Below are positions 1-7,985 of a DNA stretch of 64,000 bases, in pieces; position 1 is the first letter of the stretch; each line of letters opens with the position of its first letter. The notes under the pieces are model-generated. The model was not told the DNA's origin. It made no database searches and saw only the letters and a program-made list of their open reading frames with translations. Where the stretch lies: contig JAWSVK010000020.1 in NCBI GenBank assembly GCA_033851955.1, positions 62,001-126,000 on the forward strand. The letters are read 5' to 3'. The translations under genes were made by a program, and so were the position numbers. The DNA comes from Profundibacter sp033851955 (lineage in GTDB: Bacteria; Pseudomonadota; Alphaproteobacteria; Rhodobacterales; Rhodobacteraceae).

Positions 1-1
1 C

Positions 2-1159
2 GACGCTGAGGGGCATCAAGCCCACCGCCCAATCAAAACCGTCAACATCGACAGCGCCCGCGTCGAAAAGGGTGGCCACAAGCACTACATGGCCAAAGAA
101 ATCGCCGAGCAACCCACCGTCATGGGCGAAGCAATTGAGCATTACATCAGCGCTGACGGCACTGAAATCATCTTGCCTGACGGCGGCATTGATTTCACCA
201 AATTTGACCGCATCACAATGGTGGCCTGTGGCACCGCATATTTGGCCTGTTTGACCGCGAAATACTGGTTCGAGCAAGTGGCCCGCCTGCCCGTCGAAGT
301 CGATGTCGCCTCAGAATTTCGCTATCGCGAGCCGCCGATTCCGGCCCGTACCTTGGCCCTGTTTGTCAGCCAATCGGGCGAAACCGCCGACACATTGGCG
401 GCGCTGCGCTACTGCAAAGGCAAGGCCGATATGATCCTGTCGGTTGTCAATGTGGCCGAATCCTCAATCGCGCGAGAATCTGATTTGGCGCTGCCTATTT
501 TGGCGGGCACCGAAATCGGCGTGGCCTCGACCAAAGCCTTCACGTGCCAACTGACAGTGATGGCATCCCTGATGCTAAAAGCCGCACAGGCCCGCAACGA
601 AATCAGCGACGAAGAACTGGCAAATCATCTCGCGACCCTGCGCACCTTGCCCGGCCTTTTGAGCCTTGCCATCAACACCGGCCCCGAAGTCAAAGCGGTT
701 TCACGCATGCTCGCCGAGGCGCAAGATGTGCTGTTCTTAGGCCGTGGCTCAATGTTTCCGCTCGCTCTAGAAGGTGCGCTAAAATTAAAAGAAATCAGCT
801 ATATACATGCCGAAGGTTATGCATCAGGTGAACTAAAACACGGCCCCATCGCGTTGATCGACAAAATGATGCCCGTGGTGGTGATGGCCCCGCGCGACAC
901 GCTGTTCGACAAAACCGTTTCCAACATGCAAGAGGTGATGGCACGCGGTGGCAAAGTGTTGTTGATCTCGGACGCACAGGGAATTAAAGAAGCCGGTGAA
1001 GGCACGTGGCAAACTCTGACAATGCCGCAAGTGGACAACCTATTTGCCCCCATACTATACGCAATCCCAGCCCAATTGCTGGCCTATCACACAGCTATCG
1101 CCAAAGGAACTGACGTGGACCAACCCCGTAATCTGGCCAAATCGGTCACCGTAGAATGA
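2..1159 (+). CDS. glmS: glucosamine-6-phosphate synthase (isomerizing), 3' part
   Basis: GlmS makes glucosamine-6-phosphate from fructose-6-phosphate and glutamine, the first step toward UDP-GlcNAc for peptidoglycan and LPS. The reading frame is open from base 2, so the gene enters from the left edge and the N-terminal glutaminase domain lies outside. What is visible is the linker (KGGHKHYMAKEI, typical of the family) and both SIS sugar-isomerase domains, with the phosphosugar-binding stretch SQSGETADT and the C-terminal ending DQPRNLAKSVTVE, a classic GlmS tail. The stop overlaps the next ATG (ATGA), so the downstream repair gene is probably translationally coupled. Identification is firm; only the 5' end is missing. 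Confidence 0.97.
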   Translation, partial: DAEGHQAHRPIKTVNIDSARVEKGGHKHYMAKEIAEQPTVMGEAIEHYISADGTEIILPDGGIDFTKFDRITMVACGTAYLACLTAKYWFEQVARLPVEVDVASEFRYREPPIPARTLALFVSQSGETADTLAALRYCKGKADMILSVVNVAESSIARESDLALPILAGTEIGVASTKAFTCQLTVMASLMLKAAQARNEISDEELANHLATLRTLPGLLSLAINTGPEVKAVSRMLAEAQDVLFLGRGSMFPLALEGALKLKEISYIHAEGYASGELKHGPIALIDKMMPVVVMAPRDTLFDKTVSNMQEVMARGGKVLLISDAQGIKEAGEGTWQTLTMPQVDNLFAPILYAIPAQLLAYHTAIAKGTDVDQPRNLAKSVTVE

Positions 1160-1833
1160 CCCCTGAAAACGCAATTGATGCCCTGCGCCGACACTCGGTT
1201 GAAGGCAAAGCGCTGCAAATGGCGGCCTACCATAAATCCAAGCGCCCTTTTTTGGGTGTGGCCAATCCGATGATCGACGAAGAGGTCAAGGAATGGCGCG
1301 CCACACTAGACATTGCCGGCCGCGTTGAGTTGGCTGACGGCCTGTGGAAAACCGGTTTTTTTGAAGCCCGCATCGCCGCCGCCAAACTGCTGACCCAAGC
1401 CCGCATCAGCGATGATGACGCGGTCTGGGCCCTAATCAGATCCTGGGTGCCGCAGTTTGATGGATGGGCGATTTCTGATCACGCCTGCACAGCTGGGCGT
1501 AAGCGGATTGAGGCCGATCCAAGCCGTCTTAAACAGGTCGAGAATTGGACCAAATCGCCGCATATGTGGACCCGTCGCGCTGCACTTGTGATCACCCTGC
1601 CCTGGACCAAACAAAACAACCCAAAACCAGCCGACCTTGAAATTCGCGAACGCGTTTTGGGATGGGCCGCGGGCTATGTCGATGACACCAATTGGTTCAT
1701 CCAGAAATCAATTTCTTGGTGGCTGCGCGATCTGGGCAAACACGACCCCGATCGCACCCGCGCGTTCATAGAGACCTACGGCGAGCGCATGAAGCCTTTC
1801 GCCGTCAAAGATGCCGTACGCAAACTAAAATAA
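1156..1833 (+). CDS. AlkD-like DNA alkylation repair protein
   Basis: A 225-residue all-helical protein of the DNA alkylation repair (AlkD, HEAT-like repeat) family, which excises alkylated purines such as 3- and 7-methyl bases without flipping the base. The signature spots are present: W104 and D108 in FDGWAISDHAC (W-x3-D, as W109/D113 of Bacillus AlkD), an arginine pair R140/R141 in WTRRAALV, and aromatic residues W180 and W188 in the helix WFIQKSISWWL. The start ATG overlaps the glmS stop by four bases. Why it travels with glmS is unclear; coupling may simply give constitutive expression. A weak AATGC-GCG-GCATT hairpin sits over its stop codon. Family assignment is secure; the lesion spectrum is inferred. 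Confidence 0.88.
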   Translation: MTPENAIDALRRHSVEGKALQMAAYHKSKRPFLGVANPMIDEEVKEWRATLDIAGRVELADGLWKTGFFEARIAAAKLLTQARISDDDAVWALIRSWVPQFDGWAISDHACTAGRKRIEADPSRLKQVENWTKSPHMWTRRAALVITLPWTKQNNPKPADLEIRERVLGWAAGYVDDTNWFIQKSISWWLRDLGKHDPDRTRAFIETYGERMKPFAVKDAVRKLK

Positions 1834-1852
1834 TGCGCGGCATTTTGTTAAC

Positions 1853-3466
1853 CTAACCGTTTTTACGCAGTTCACGCCGCATGATTTTGCCCGTCGTTGT
1901 CATCGGCAGCGCCTTAACCCGTTCAATCCAGCGCGGCGCCACATGTGGACTGACCTTGTCGCGAACCCGCTGGATCAGCGCGGCTTCCAGCCCGTCCCAC
2001 TGTGCCCCGTCACGCAAAACGACAAAGCCCTTTACTGCTTCGGTGCGCAGCGCATCAGGCACCCCGATCACCGCCGCCATCACCACATCCGGATGACCGC
2101 CTAGACAATTCTCAATCTCGCTTGGCCCAATCCGGTAACCAGACGAAGTGATCACATCATCGTCCCGACTGGCAAATGTGAAATAACCCGCTGCATCTCG
2201 GGTTCCCAAATCGCCCGTGCGCATCCAGTCGCCCGAAAATTTGGCCTCAGTCGCCTCGGGCATGTTCCAATAGCGCAAAAACATCACCGGATCAGGACGA
2301 AGCACCGCTATTTCGCCCATCTCGCCCGCCGCCAACTCTTGCCCGTCTGCGCCCAGTACCGTCACCTCATGCCCGGGAACCGCAAGCCCGATTGCGCCCG
2401 CCCTTTGGTGACCTCCGCCGCCTTGGGACGACAGCACCAAATTGCACTCGGTTTGGCCGTAAAACTCGTTGATATGACAGCCCAATGCCTCCTGCGCCCA
2501 TGCCAGCAACGGCGCGCCAAGGCTTTCGCCGCCCGACCCGACCGAGCGTAAATTCACCCCTGCCGGAACCTTGGCTTGTTGCATCAATTTAAGCGCGGTC
2601 GGCGGCATAAACAGGTTGCGCATTTTATAGCGCGCCATCAGATTATAGGCCTCGTCAGGGTCAAACTTGCGCATCCGCCGACTGACCAGCGGCACCCCGT
2701 AATGCATGCACGGCAACGCCATATCCAGCAGTCCACCGATCCATGCCCAATCGGCTGGCGTCCACCCCAGATCGTCCTTTTGCGGAAAGAATTCGTGGTG
2801 CAATTCGATACATGGCAGATGTCCCAGCAGCACCCGGTGGCCATGCAAAACGCCTTTGGGCGGGCCCGTCGTGCCAGACGTGTAGATCAGTATCGCCGGA
2901 TCATCCGGTGTGGTGGCAACGGGGGTAAATTCCGGCGAGGCTGCTGCAATTTCAGCATGGAAATCGCGCGCAGGAGCGATGGAGGCCTCGATGCAGTACA
3001 CCTCAGATAATTTGGGAAGTTCGCCGCGTAATCCCATGATTTTGGGCAAATTATCTGCATCCGTCACAACGATTTTCGATCCCGAATCCGTCAGCCGATA
3101 CGTCAGTGCCTCTTCGCCAAACAATGTAAACAACGGCAGCGCGATCGCCCCCAATTTATAAGCCGCAAAATGACTGATCAAAACCTCAGGGCCCTGTTGC
3201 AATAGAATTGCCAGCCGGTCGCCGCGTCTCAATCCGCGCGCGGCGAACGCATTGGCCAAACGGTTGGAGGCCTGCTCCAGCATTCCATAGCTCCAACGCT
3301 GTTCACGACCATCCGCACAGATATGTATCAAGGCAACCTGATCGGGTTTATGCGCCGCCCAAAAGCTGCAACAGCTGAATGAAATGTTGTAATCAGACGG
3401 CAACGTCCAACGGAAATCCCTTCGCATCGCATCCCATTCAGGATTGGGCGTTATCAACCGTTCCAT
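1853..3466 (-). CDS. AMP-dependent acyl-CoA synthetase
   Basis: Adenylate-forming ligase of the ANL superfamily that activates a carboxylic acid to acyl-AMP and then acyl-CoA. Seen in the sequence: P-loop-like YTSGTTGPPKG at residues 195-205, the A5 region EFYGQTECN, the hinge region WMRTGDLGTRD, and the C-terminal lysine motif TGKIMRREL. At 537 residues it matches the medium-chain/acetoacetyl-type synthetases; the substrate cannot be told from sequence. A TTG start exists six bases further out, but the ATG at 3466 was chosen because it lies a normal distance behind GGTG. It starts 7 bp after the stop of the upstream lipoprotein gene, so the two form a leftward operon. It is convergent with the AlkD-like gene. 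Confidence 0.85.
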   Translation of the reverse strand: MERLITPNPEWDAMRRDFRWTLPSDYNISFSCCSFWAAHKPDQVALIHICADGREQRWSYGMLEQASNRLANAFAARGLRRGDRLAILLQQGPEVLISHFAAYKLGAIALPLFTLFGEEALTYRLTDSGSKIVVTDADNLPKIMGLRGELPKLSEVYCIEASIAPARDFHAEIAAASPEFTPVATTPDDPAILIYTSGTTGPPKGVLHGHRVLLGHLPCIELHHEFFPQKDDLGWTPADWAWIGGLLDMALPCMHYGVPLVSRRMRKFDPDEAYNLMARYKMRNLFMPPTALKLMQQAKVPAGVNLRSVGSGGESLGAPLLAWAQEALGCHINEFYGQTECNLVLSSQGGGGHQRAGAIGLAVPGHEVTVLGADGQELAAGEMGEIAVLRPDPVMFLRYWNMPEATEAKFSGDWMRTGDLGTRDAAGYFTFASRDDDVITSSGYRIGPSEIENCLGGHPDVVMAAVIGVPDALRTEAVKGFVVLRDGAQWDGLEAALIQRVRDKVSPHVAPRWIERVKALPMTTTGKIMRRELRKNG

Positions 3467-3473
3467 CACCAAA

Positions 3474-4001
3474 TTATTCTGCGTACACGATCAACTCGGG
3501 CAAGCCCGCCAAAGGGGCCTCTAGCAGACGCAATGCCGCAAGCGACACCCGACTGCCCGCAGTTTTGGGACCATCAATTGGGATTAAGTTAACGGCCACA
3601 GACTTTCCACTTGAAGGGTATTCAAGACGCCCCTTTGTAGCGACCGACACCAGCGGGGTTTTCAACCAAAACCCTGGCTCAGCTGGATTTCCAAGCGAGC
3701 CAACCGTTGTGCCCAGCTTGCGTTCGCCGCTCACGGGTGCGGCCTCAACAGCTTCGGCCCGCTGGGCGTTTGTGGTGGTGTCAAATTGCTCCGCAGTCTG
3801 CGCGGATGTCGTCGGTTTTGTTACCGTGGATTGCAACGTAACAGGACGCTCAACTGGCCGAGGACCCGTCGCCCCCTCTTGCGTGCTGGTCTCAACGACC
3901 GCTGGTTTGACAGAACGCATGCCAGCACTAAAGGTTTCACCACAGCCCGACAAAGCCAAGCCCGTCAAAACCACAATTGCAGAACTATATACATTTTTCA
4001 T
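3474..4001 (-). CDS. small putative lipoprotein, unknown function
   Basis: A 175-residue protein with a lipoprotein signal peptide: hydrophobic stretch followed by lipobox LALSGC, lipidated Cys at 20. The mature N-terminal half is rich in Thr, Ala, Pro and Gln and looks disordered; the C-terminal half carries a more ordered stretch (residues about 95-175) with PGFWLKTPLVS and GRLEYPSSGKSVAVNL. I recognise no catalytic motif. It is the first gene of a leftward pair with the acyl-CoA synthetase and is divergent from moaA (95 bp apart). Probably attached to the inner or outer membrane facing the periplasm. Function not assigned. Confidence 0.75.
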   Translation of the reverse strand: MKNVYSSAIVVLTGLALSGCGETFSAGMRSVKPAVVETSTQEGATGPRPVERPVTLQSTVTKPTTSAQTAEQFDTTTNAQRAEAVEAAPVSGERKLGTTVGSLGNPAEPGFWLKTPLVSVATKGRLEYPSSGKSVAVNLIPIDGPKTAGSRVSLAALRLLEAPLAGLPELIVYAE

Positions 4002-4095
4002 AGCCGTAAACTATGCCGGAACGCGCCGTACATCAATGCCTCACGCCCTGATCTGTCCCCTTGTTGTCGGCCACCTTTTTCCCTAAACTCGCCGA

Positions 4096-5106
4096 ATGGA
4101 ACAAACCCTCGTTGATCCCTTTATGCGTGCCGTCACTTACCTGCGCGTTTCGGTCACAGACCGCTGCGATTTTCGCTGCACCTACTGCATGTCGGAAAAC
4201 ATGAAATTCCTACCCAAAAAGGAATTGCTCACGCTCGAGGAATTGGACCGCATGTGTTCCGCCTTTATTGGGCTTGGCGTGAAAAAGCTGCGGGTCACGG
4301 GCGGCGAACCTTTGGTCCGGCGCGGCATCATGAATTTTTTCCAATCTATGAAGCGACACCTAGACAGTGGCGCGCTTGATGAACTCACTCTGACCACCAA
4401 TGGATCGCAGCTGGGCAAATACGCCCAACAGCTCGCCGATTGCGGGGTGAAACGCATCAATGTTTCGCTTGATACCCTCAACGAGGAAAAATTCGCCAAA
4501 ATCACCCGATGGGGACGCCTGCCACAGGTGTTGCGCGGCATTGAGGCAGCACAGGCCGCAGGAATGCACGTGAAATTAAATGCCGTGGCTGTGCGTGGTT
4601 TCAATGAAGATGAATTGTTCACCTTGCAGGAGTTTTGCAACGATAAGGGACTGGATCTAACCTTTATTGAGGTCATGCCAATGGGCGAAGACATGGATGA
4701 CGCCATGCGCTTGGGGCAATATTGGTCCCTAAAAGATTTACGCGACCAGATCGAAACCCGTTTCACCACCACGGATCTTTCAATTAGCACCGGCGGGCCA
4801 GCGCATTACATCCGGATCAATGAAACAGGCCAAAAGATTGGCCTGATCCAACCGCTCAGCCACAATTTCTGCGAAAGCTGCAACCGTGTGCGCATCACCT
4901 GCACTGGTGAAATCTACACCTGCCTGGGCCAAGAAGGCCACATGGACCTGCGCCCTGCCCTGCGCCAAAATCCAGACAGCGACGCACCGCTAATTGCGGC
5001 TATTCACACCGCCATTGGCAATAAACCCAAAGGCCATGATTTTGATTATTCGCGCCAACGCGCCGACGGCCAAATCTCGCGCCACATGAGCCACACCGGC
5101 GGCTAA
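4096..5106 (+). CDS. moaA: GTP 3',8-cyclase MoaA
   Basis: Radical-SAM enzyme that begins molybdenum cofactor synthesis, converting GTP to 3',8-cH2GTP together with MoaC. The N-terminal cluster motif C24-x3-C28-x2-C31 (DRCDFRCTYC) binds the SAM-cleaving 4Fe-4S cluster; the second cluster ligands are C259, C262 and C276 (CESC...C). The protein ends in GG, the conserved C-terminal pair needed for GTP binding in this family. Length 336 is normal. It stands alone: moaC and other mo genes are not in the window. ATG at 4096 is in frame with the conserved start DPFMRAVTYLRVSVTDRCDF. Downstream lie two strong hairpins and a dispersed repeat. Confidence 0.97.
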   Translation: MEQTLVDPFMRAVTYLRVSVTDRCDFRCTYCMSENMKFLPKKELLTLEELDRMCSAFIGLGVKKLRVTGGEPLVRRGIMNFFQSMKRHLDSGALDELTLTTNGSQLGKYAQQLADCGVKRINVSLDTLNEEKFAKITRWGRLPQVLRGIEAAQAAGMHVKLNAVAVRGFNEDELFTLQEFCNDKGLDLTFIEVMPMGEDMDDAMRLGQYWSLKDLRDQIETRFTTTDLSISTGGPAHYIRINETGQKIGLIQPLSHNFCESCNRVRITCTGEIYTCLGQEGHMDLRPALRQNPDSDAPLIAAIHTAIGNKPKGHDFDYSRQRADGQISRHMSHTGG

Positions 5107-5123
5107 ACATTCCAGTTGGCCGG

Positions 5124-5162
5124 CCTCTTTTTCTTCTTTTCCTAAATATCCGCGCCGCAGGC
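5124..5162 (-). repeat. dispersed intergenic repeat A, copy 1
   Basis: On the minus strand this reads as a GC-rich arm (GCCTGCGGCGCGG) followed by ATATTTAGGAAAAGAAGA. Two similar elements occur at 29700-29740 and 47169-47210 on the plus strand. It lies between moaA and the M20 peptidase gene and encodes nothing. I believe related elements are common between genes in Rhodobacteraceae, but that is recollection, not tested here. Confidence 0.6.
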
Positions 5163-5164
5163 TC

Positions 5165-5216
5165 GCGTTTTGGCCCGCAGGGGCAAAACGCTTGGGGCGC
5201 CGCCGTCAGGCGGCGC
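5165..5216. repeat. two adjacent hairpins downstream of moaA
   Basis: First an imperfect stem CGTTTTGGCCC / GGGGCAAAACG around a GCA loop (about 5165-5190), then a perfect 8-bp stem GCGCCGCC-GTCA-GGCGGCGC (5197-5216). Together with repeat A copy 1 next to it, this resembles a composite extragenic palindromic element. It lies between the convergent ends of moaA and the M20 peptidase gene, so it may end or stabilise both transcripts; there is no clear U-tract. Confidence 0.55.
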
Positions 5217-5277
5217 AACCCTCATTCAATCAAACGCTTAGGTTTTGACAAAAGCACGCAAAACCTATGACCCCAAT

Positions 5278-6447
5278 TTAGCTTGCAGGCATCCGGCTTT
5301 CGACCATCTCGGCCCACCAGCTGCACCCGCTCGGGATCGCGTCATCATTAAAGTTATATTCAGGGTGATGCACCATCGCCCCTTCCGTCCCGTTGCCCAT
5401 CAAGATGTAGGCGCCTGGGCGTGATTCCAGCATGTAGGAAAAATCCTCGCCCCCCATCACCAAATCAGCGTCAGTGTTACAATCACCCGATACTTTGGCA
5501 GCGGAGTCTGCGGCGAAACCAGTTTCGGTAACATGGTTCACCGTGGCCGGATAGCCGTGCATATAGTTGACCGTCGCGGTGGCATCGTATGCATCGGCGG
5601 TCGCGGTTGCCAGCTTGATCAACCGCTCTTCGGCCATCTTACGCACATCGGCTTCCAAAGTGCGCACAGTGCCGCGCAACGTGACGGTTTGCGGGATCAC
5701 GTTAAAGGCTTTGCTTTCCGTCTCGAAACTGGTGACAGACACCACGATCTGTTTCACAGGGTCAACATTGCGCGAAGCGATGCTTTGCAGCGCCAAAACG
5801 ATGTGGCTGGAAACCACGGTCGGGTCAATACAAACATCCGGCTTGGCCGCATGACCGCCCAGTCCCTCAACGGTGATTTCGAATTGGTCCGTGGCCGCGA
5901 AAAACGGACCCGAGCGGATGGCAAACTTGCCCAATTCCTCGCCCGGCCAGTTGTGCATGCCGTAGACTTCTTGGATGTTCCAGCGCTCCATCATACCGTC
6001 ATCAACCATTTCCTTGCCGCCGCCGCCGCCTTCTTCAGCCGGCTGAAAGATCATCACAGCAGTGCCGTCAAAATTGCGGGTTTCAGCCAGATATTTCGCC
6101 GCCCCAAGCAACATCGCTGTGTGCCCGTCATGGCCACAAGCATGCATCACGCCCGGCGTTTTGCTGGCATAGTCCAGCCCCGTCGCCTCAAGGATTGGCA
6201 GCGCGTCAAAATCCGCCCGCAAGCCAACCACTTTGCCCGATGTGTCGGTTTTGCCTTTGATCACAGCCACAACACCGGTGCGGCCGATCTTACCAACCAC
6301 TTCGTCACAGCCAAATTCCTTTAGCTTTTCGGTGATAAAGGCCGATGTTTTTGGCGTATCAAACAGCAATTCTGGGTTTTCGTGCAGATGGCGACGCCAG
6401 CCGGTGATTTCGTCTTGCAGATCAGCAAATCGGTTCTTGATAGGCAT
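5278..6447 (-). CDS. M20 family amidohydrolase (hippurate/N-acyl amino acid type)
   Basis: Zinc-dependent amidohydrolase of the M20D group, which cleaves N-acyl amino acids, hippurate-like amides or auxin conjugates. Visible motifs: RRHLHENPEL near residue 18, metal-ligand block GVMHACGHDGHTAMLL near 98-113, catalytic QPAEEGGGGG, and GGEDFSYML near the C-terminus. Length 389 is typical. Its ATG lies three bases after the stop of the upstream argE-like gene, so both are read from one leftward transcript. Cytoplasmic, no signal peptide. The physiological substrate cannot be read from sequence; pairing with an acetylornithine deacetylase relative suggests amino-acid salvage. Confidence 0.9.
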   Translation of the reverse strand: MPIKNRFADLQDEITGWRRHLHENPELLFDTPKTSAFITEKLKEFGCDEVVGKIGRTGVVAVIKGKTDTSGKVVGLRADFDALPILEATGLDYASKTPGVMHACGHDGHTAMLLGAAKYLAETRNFDGTAVMIFQPAEEGGGGGKEMVDDGMMERWNIQEVYGMHNWPGEELGKFAIRSGPFFAATDQFEITVEGLGGHAAKPDVCIDPTVVSSHIVLALQSIASRNVDPVKQIVVSVTSFETESKAFNVIPQTVTLRGTVRTLEADVRKMAEERLIKLATATADAYDATATVNYMHGYPATVNHVTETGFAADSAAKVSGDCNTDADLVMGGEDFSYMLESRPGAYILMGNGTEGAMVHHPEYNFNDDAIPSGCSWWAEMVESRMPAS

Positions 6448-6450
6448 TGT

Positions 6451-7629
6451 CTAGTCCTCGCAAAGGTGGTCAATCAAACGGTGCATGAATTGCTCACCCG
6501 CCTCTAACTGACTGATTTCAATAAATTCGTTGGCTTTGTGTGCTTGCTCTATGCTGCCGGGACCACAGACAATCGAGGAATACCCCCCCTGCTGGAACTG
6601 TCCGGCCTCCGTGCAATAAGACACGACGTTGGTGCTGTTGTCCCCTGTCAAACGGCGCACAAGGTTTTCGGCTGCCCCCTCAACTTCGGGCTTAAGAGAT
6701 GGAACCGCAAAGCTGTTGATGGTTTCAATCCACGTCTCTGGCCGGATGGCTTTCATTTCAGCCTCAACTTCGGCCACTTTGGCCAAATACTCATCACGCC
6801 ACGTTTCTATGCTGTCCCCAGGCACTGGTCGAAAAAACACACCAAATTCGCAGTCTTTGGCGGTGATGTTATTGGCGGTACCACCATGAATAATGCCCAC
6901 ATGCAGGTTGGTATAGGGCGGGATAAAATCAGCCGCCATAGGGGATGGCGTGCTGGCCGCGCTTTGGGCGTTTTTCTGATTGCACCAATCCACCAATTTG
7001 GCCGCTTCCATCACCGCTGAAACACCTGTGTGCAGCAGCGAGGAATGCACCTCAAAGCCATGGATTTTGGTGTGCACGCTAAAGCCGCCTTTGTGGCCAG
7101 ACACGGTTTTCATCATTGATGGCTCGCCAATGATCGCCGCTGAAGCGCGGGGTAAATGTTCGGCCATCACTTTGATCATATCGGGCGCGCCGATACAGCC
7201 AATTTCTTCATCATAGGACAGCGCGATCTGGATCGGGCGTTTCAAATCGCGTTTCAGCGCCAAAGGCACAGCCGCCAGCGCCAAAGCGTCAAACCCCTTC
7301 ATGTCGCAGGTGCCGCGGCCATAAAGCTTGCCGTCTTTCTCAACTACAGTGAACGGATCACTGTCCCAATCCTGCCCCACCACCGGCACCACATCTGTGT
7401 GTCCAGACAAGATAACCCCGCCCTCAACCTCGGGTCCGACGTTGGCATATAGGTTGGCTTTGGTCCGTGACGCGTTGTAGACGCGGTGCGATTTCACCCC
7501 GTGCGACTCTAAATACGCTTCGACCCAGTCAATCAAATCCAGATTAGATTCCGAACTGACGGTGGGAAAAGATATAAGTTTTTCAAGCATTTGGCGCGAA
7601 GTATAATGTTCAGGCACAGCTTTCTCCAT
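6451..7629 (-). CDS. argE: acetylornithine deacetylase-type M20 peptidase
   Basis: M20A metallohydrolase that removes the acetyl group of N2-acetylornithine or a close analogue. Seen: LSGHTDVVPV with the first zinc His/Asp, GRGTCDMKG, catalytic SYDEEIGCIGA, IGEPSMM, and C-terminal GPGSIEQAHKANEFI with the distal His. An in-frame TTG start lies 15 codons upstream, but ATG at 7629 gives a normal length (392 residues) and fits the family start. It heads the leftward pair with the M20D gene. Since roseobacters often make ornithine through ArgJ instead, a catabolic role is possible. The family is clear; the exact substrate is inferred. Confidence 0.85.
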   Translation of the reverse strand: MEKAVPEHYTSRQMLEKLISFPTVSSESNLDLIDWVEAYLESHGVKSHRVYNASRTKANLYANVGPEVEGGVILSGHTDVVPVVGQDWDSDPFTVVEKDGKLYGRGTCDMKGFDALALAAVPLALKRDLKRPIQIALSYDEEIGCIGAPDMIKVMAEHLPRASAAIIGEPSMMKTVSGHKGGFSVHTKIHGFEVHSSLLHTGVSAVMEAAKLVDWCNQKNAQSAASTPSPMAADFIPPYTNLHVGIIHGGTANNITAKDCEFGVFFRPVPGDSIETWRDEYLAKVAEVEAEMKAIRPETWIETINSFAVPSLKPEVEGAAENLVRRLTGDNSTNVVSYCTEAGQFQQGGYSSIVCGPGSIEQAHKANEFIEISQLEAGEQFMHRLIDHLCED

Positions 7630-7985
7630 TATGGTGGGATGCCGCAAGTTGCTCGGGTATTTGAGTAAGGTCAAGGGCCTGCCCGCATTTTTGACTGAAT
7701 ACTCAGAAATTGCTTAACGCGGTAAACTTAACGGTTGCCAGATGCTGTTTTCCTGCTAACGTTCTGCAATGCAAACTGCCGGACTGCCTGTGCCGGTCAA
7801 TAAAAATATACTGCCTGGGAGTTACCATATGCCCGATTGGGCTCTGCCTGCCTCTGAGTACCGAGGCTATCGCACAAACCAATCTACTATTTCGTTTTGC
7901 CGTGCAAACGGCGTTGCGAAGCGGTGTGTCGACTCCCCCTACAGTAAAATTGCATTCACTGATATCAACAAGGGAGACGACCACT
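7630..7985. other. intergenic region upstream of the ABC importer genes
   Basis: 356 bp between the divergent argE-like and binding-protein genes. It must hold both promoters, but I could not place a convincing -35/-10 pair; TTGACT at 7691-7696 lacks a good -10 at the right spacing. A good ribosome site (AAGGGAGA near 7969-7976) decides the ATG at 7986 for the binding protein. The plus frame stays open back to 7710 by chance, without protein-like sequence. No known riboswitch was recognised. Confidence 0.5.

Noticed and set aside
1832..1844. AATGC-GCG-GCATT hairpin at the AlkD-like stop as a terminator
   Set aside because: Only five base pairs and a short T run; noted in the gene entry but not called.
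7691..7719. Sigma-70 promoter with TTGACT
   Set aside because: The hexamer 17 bases later (TTAACG) is a poor -10.
7710..7985. Upstream extension of the binding-protein reading frame (92 codons)
   Set aside because: Not protein-like, and the ATG at 7986 has a strong ribosome site and starts a clean signal peptide.
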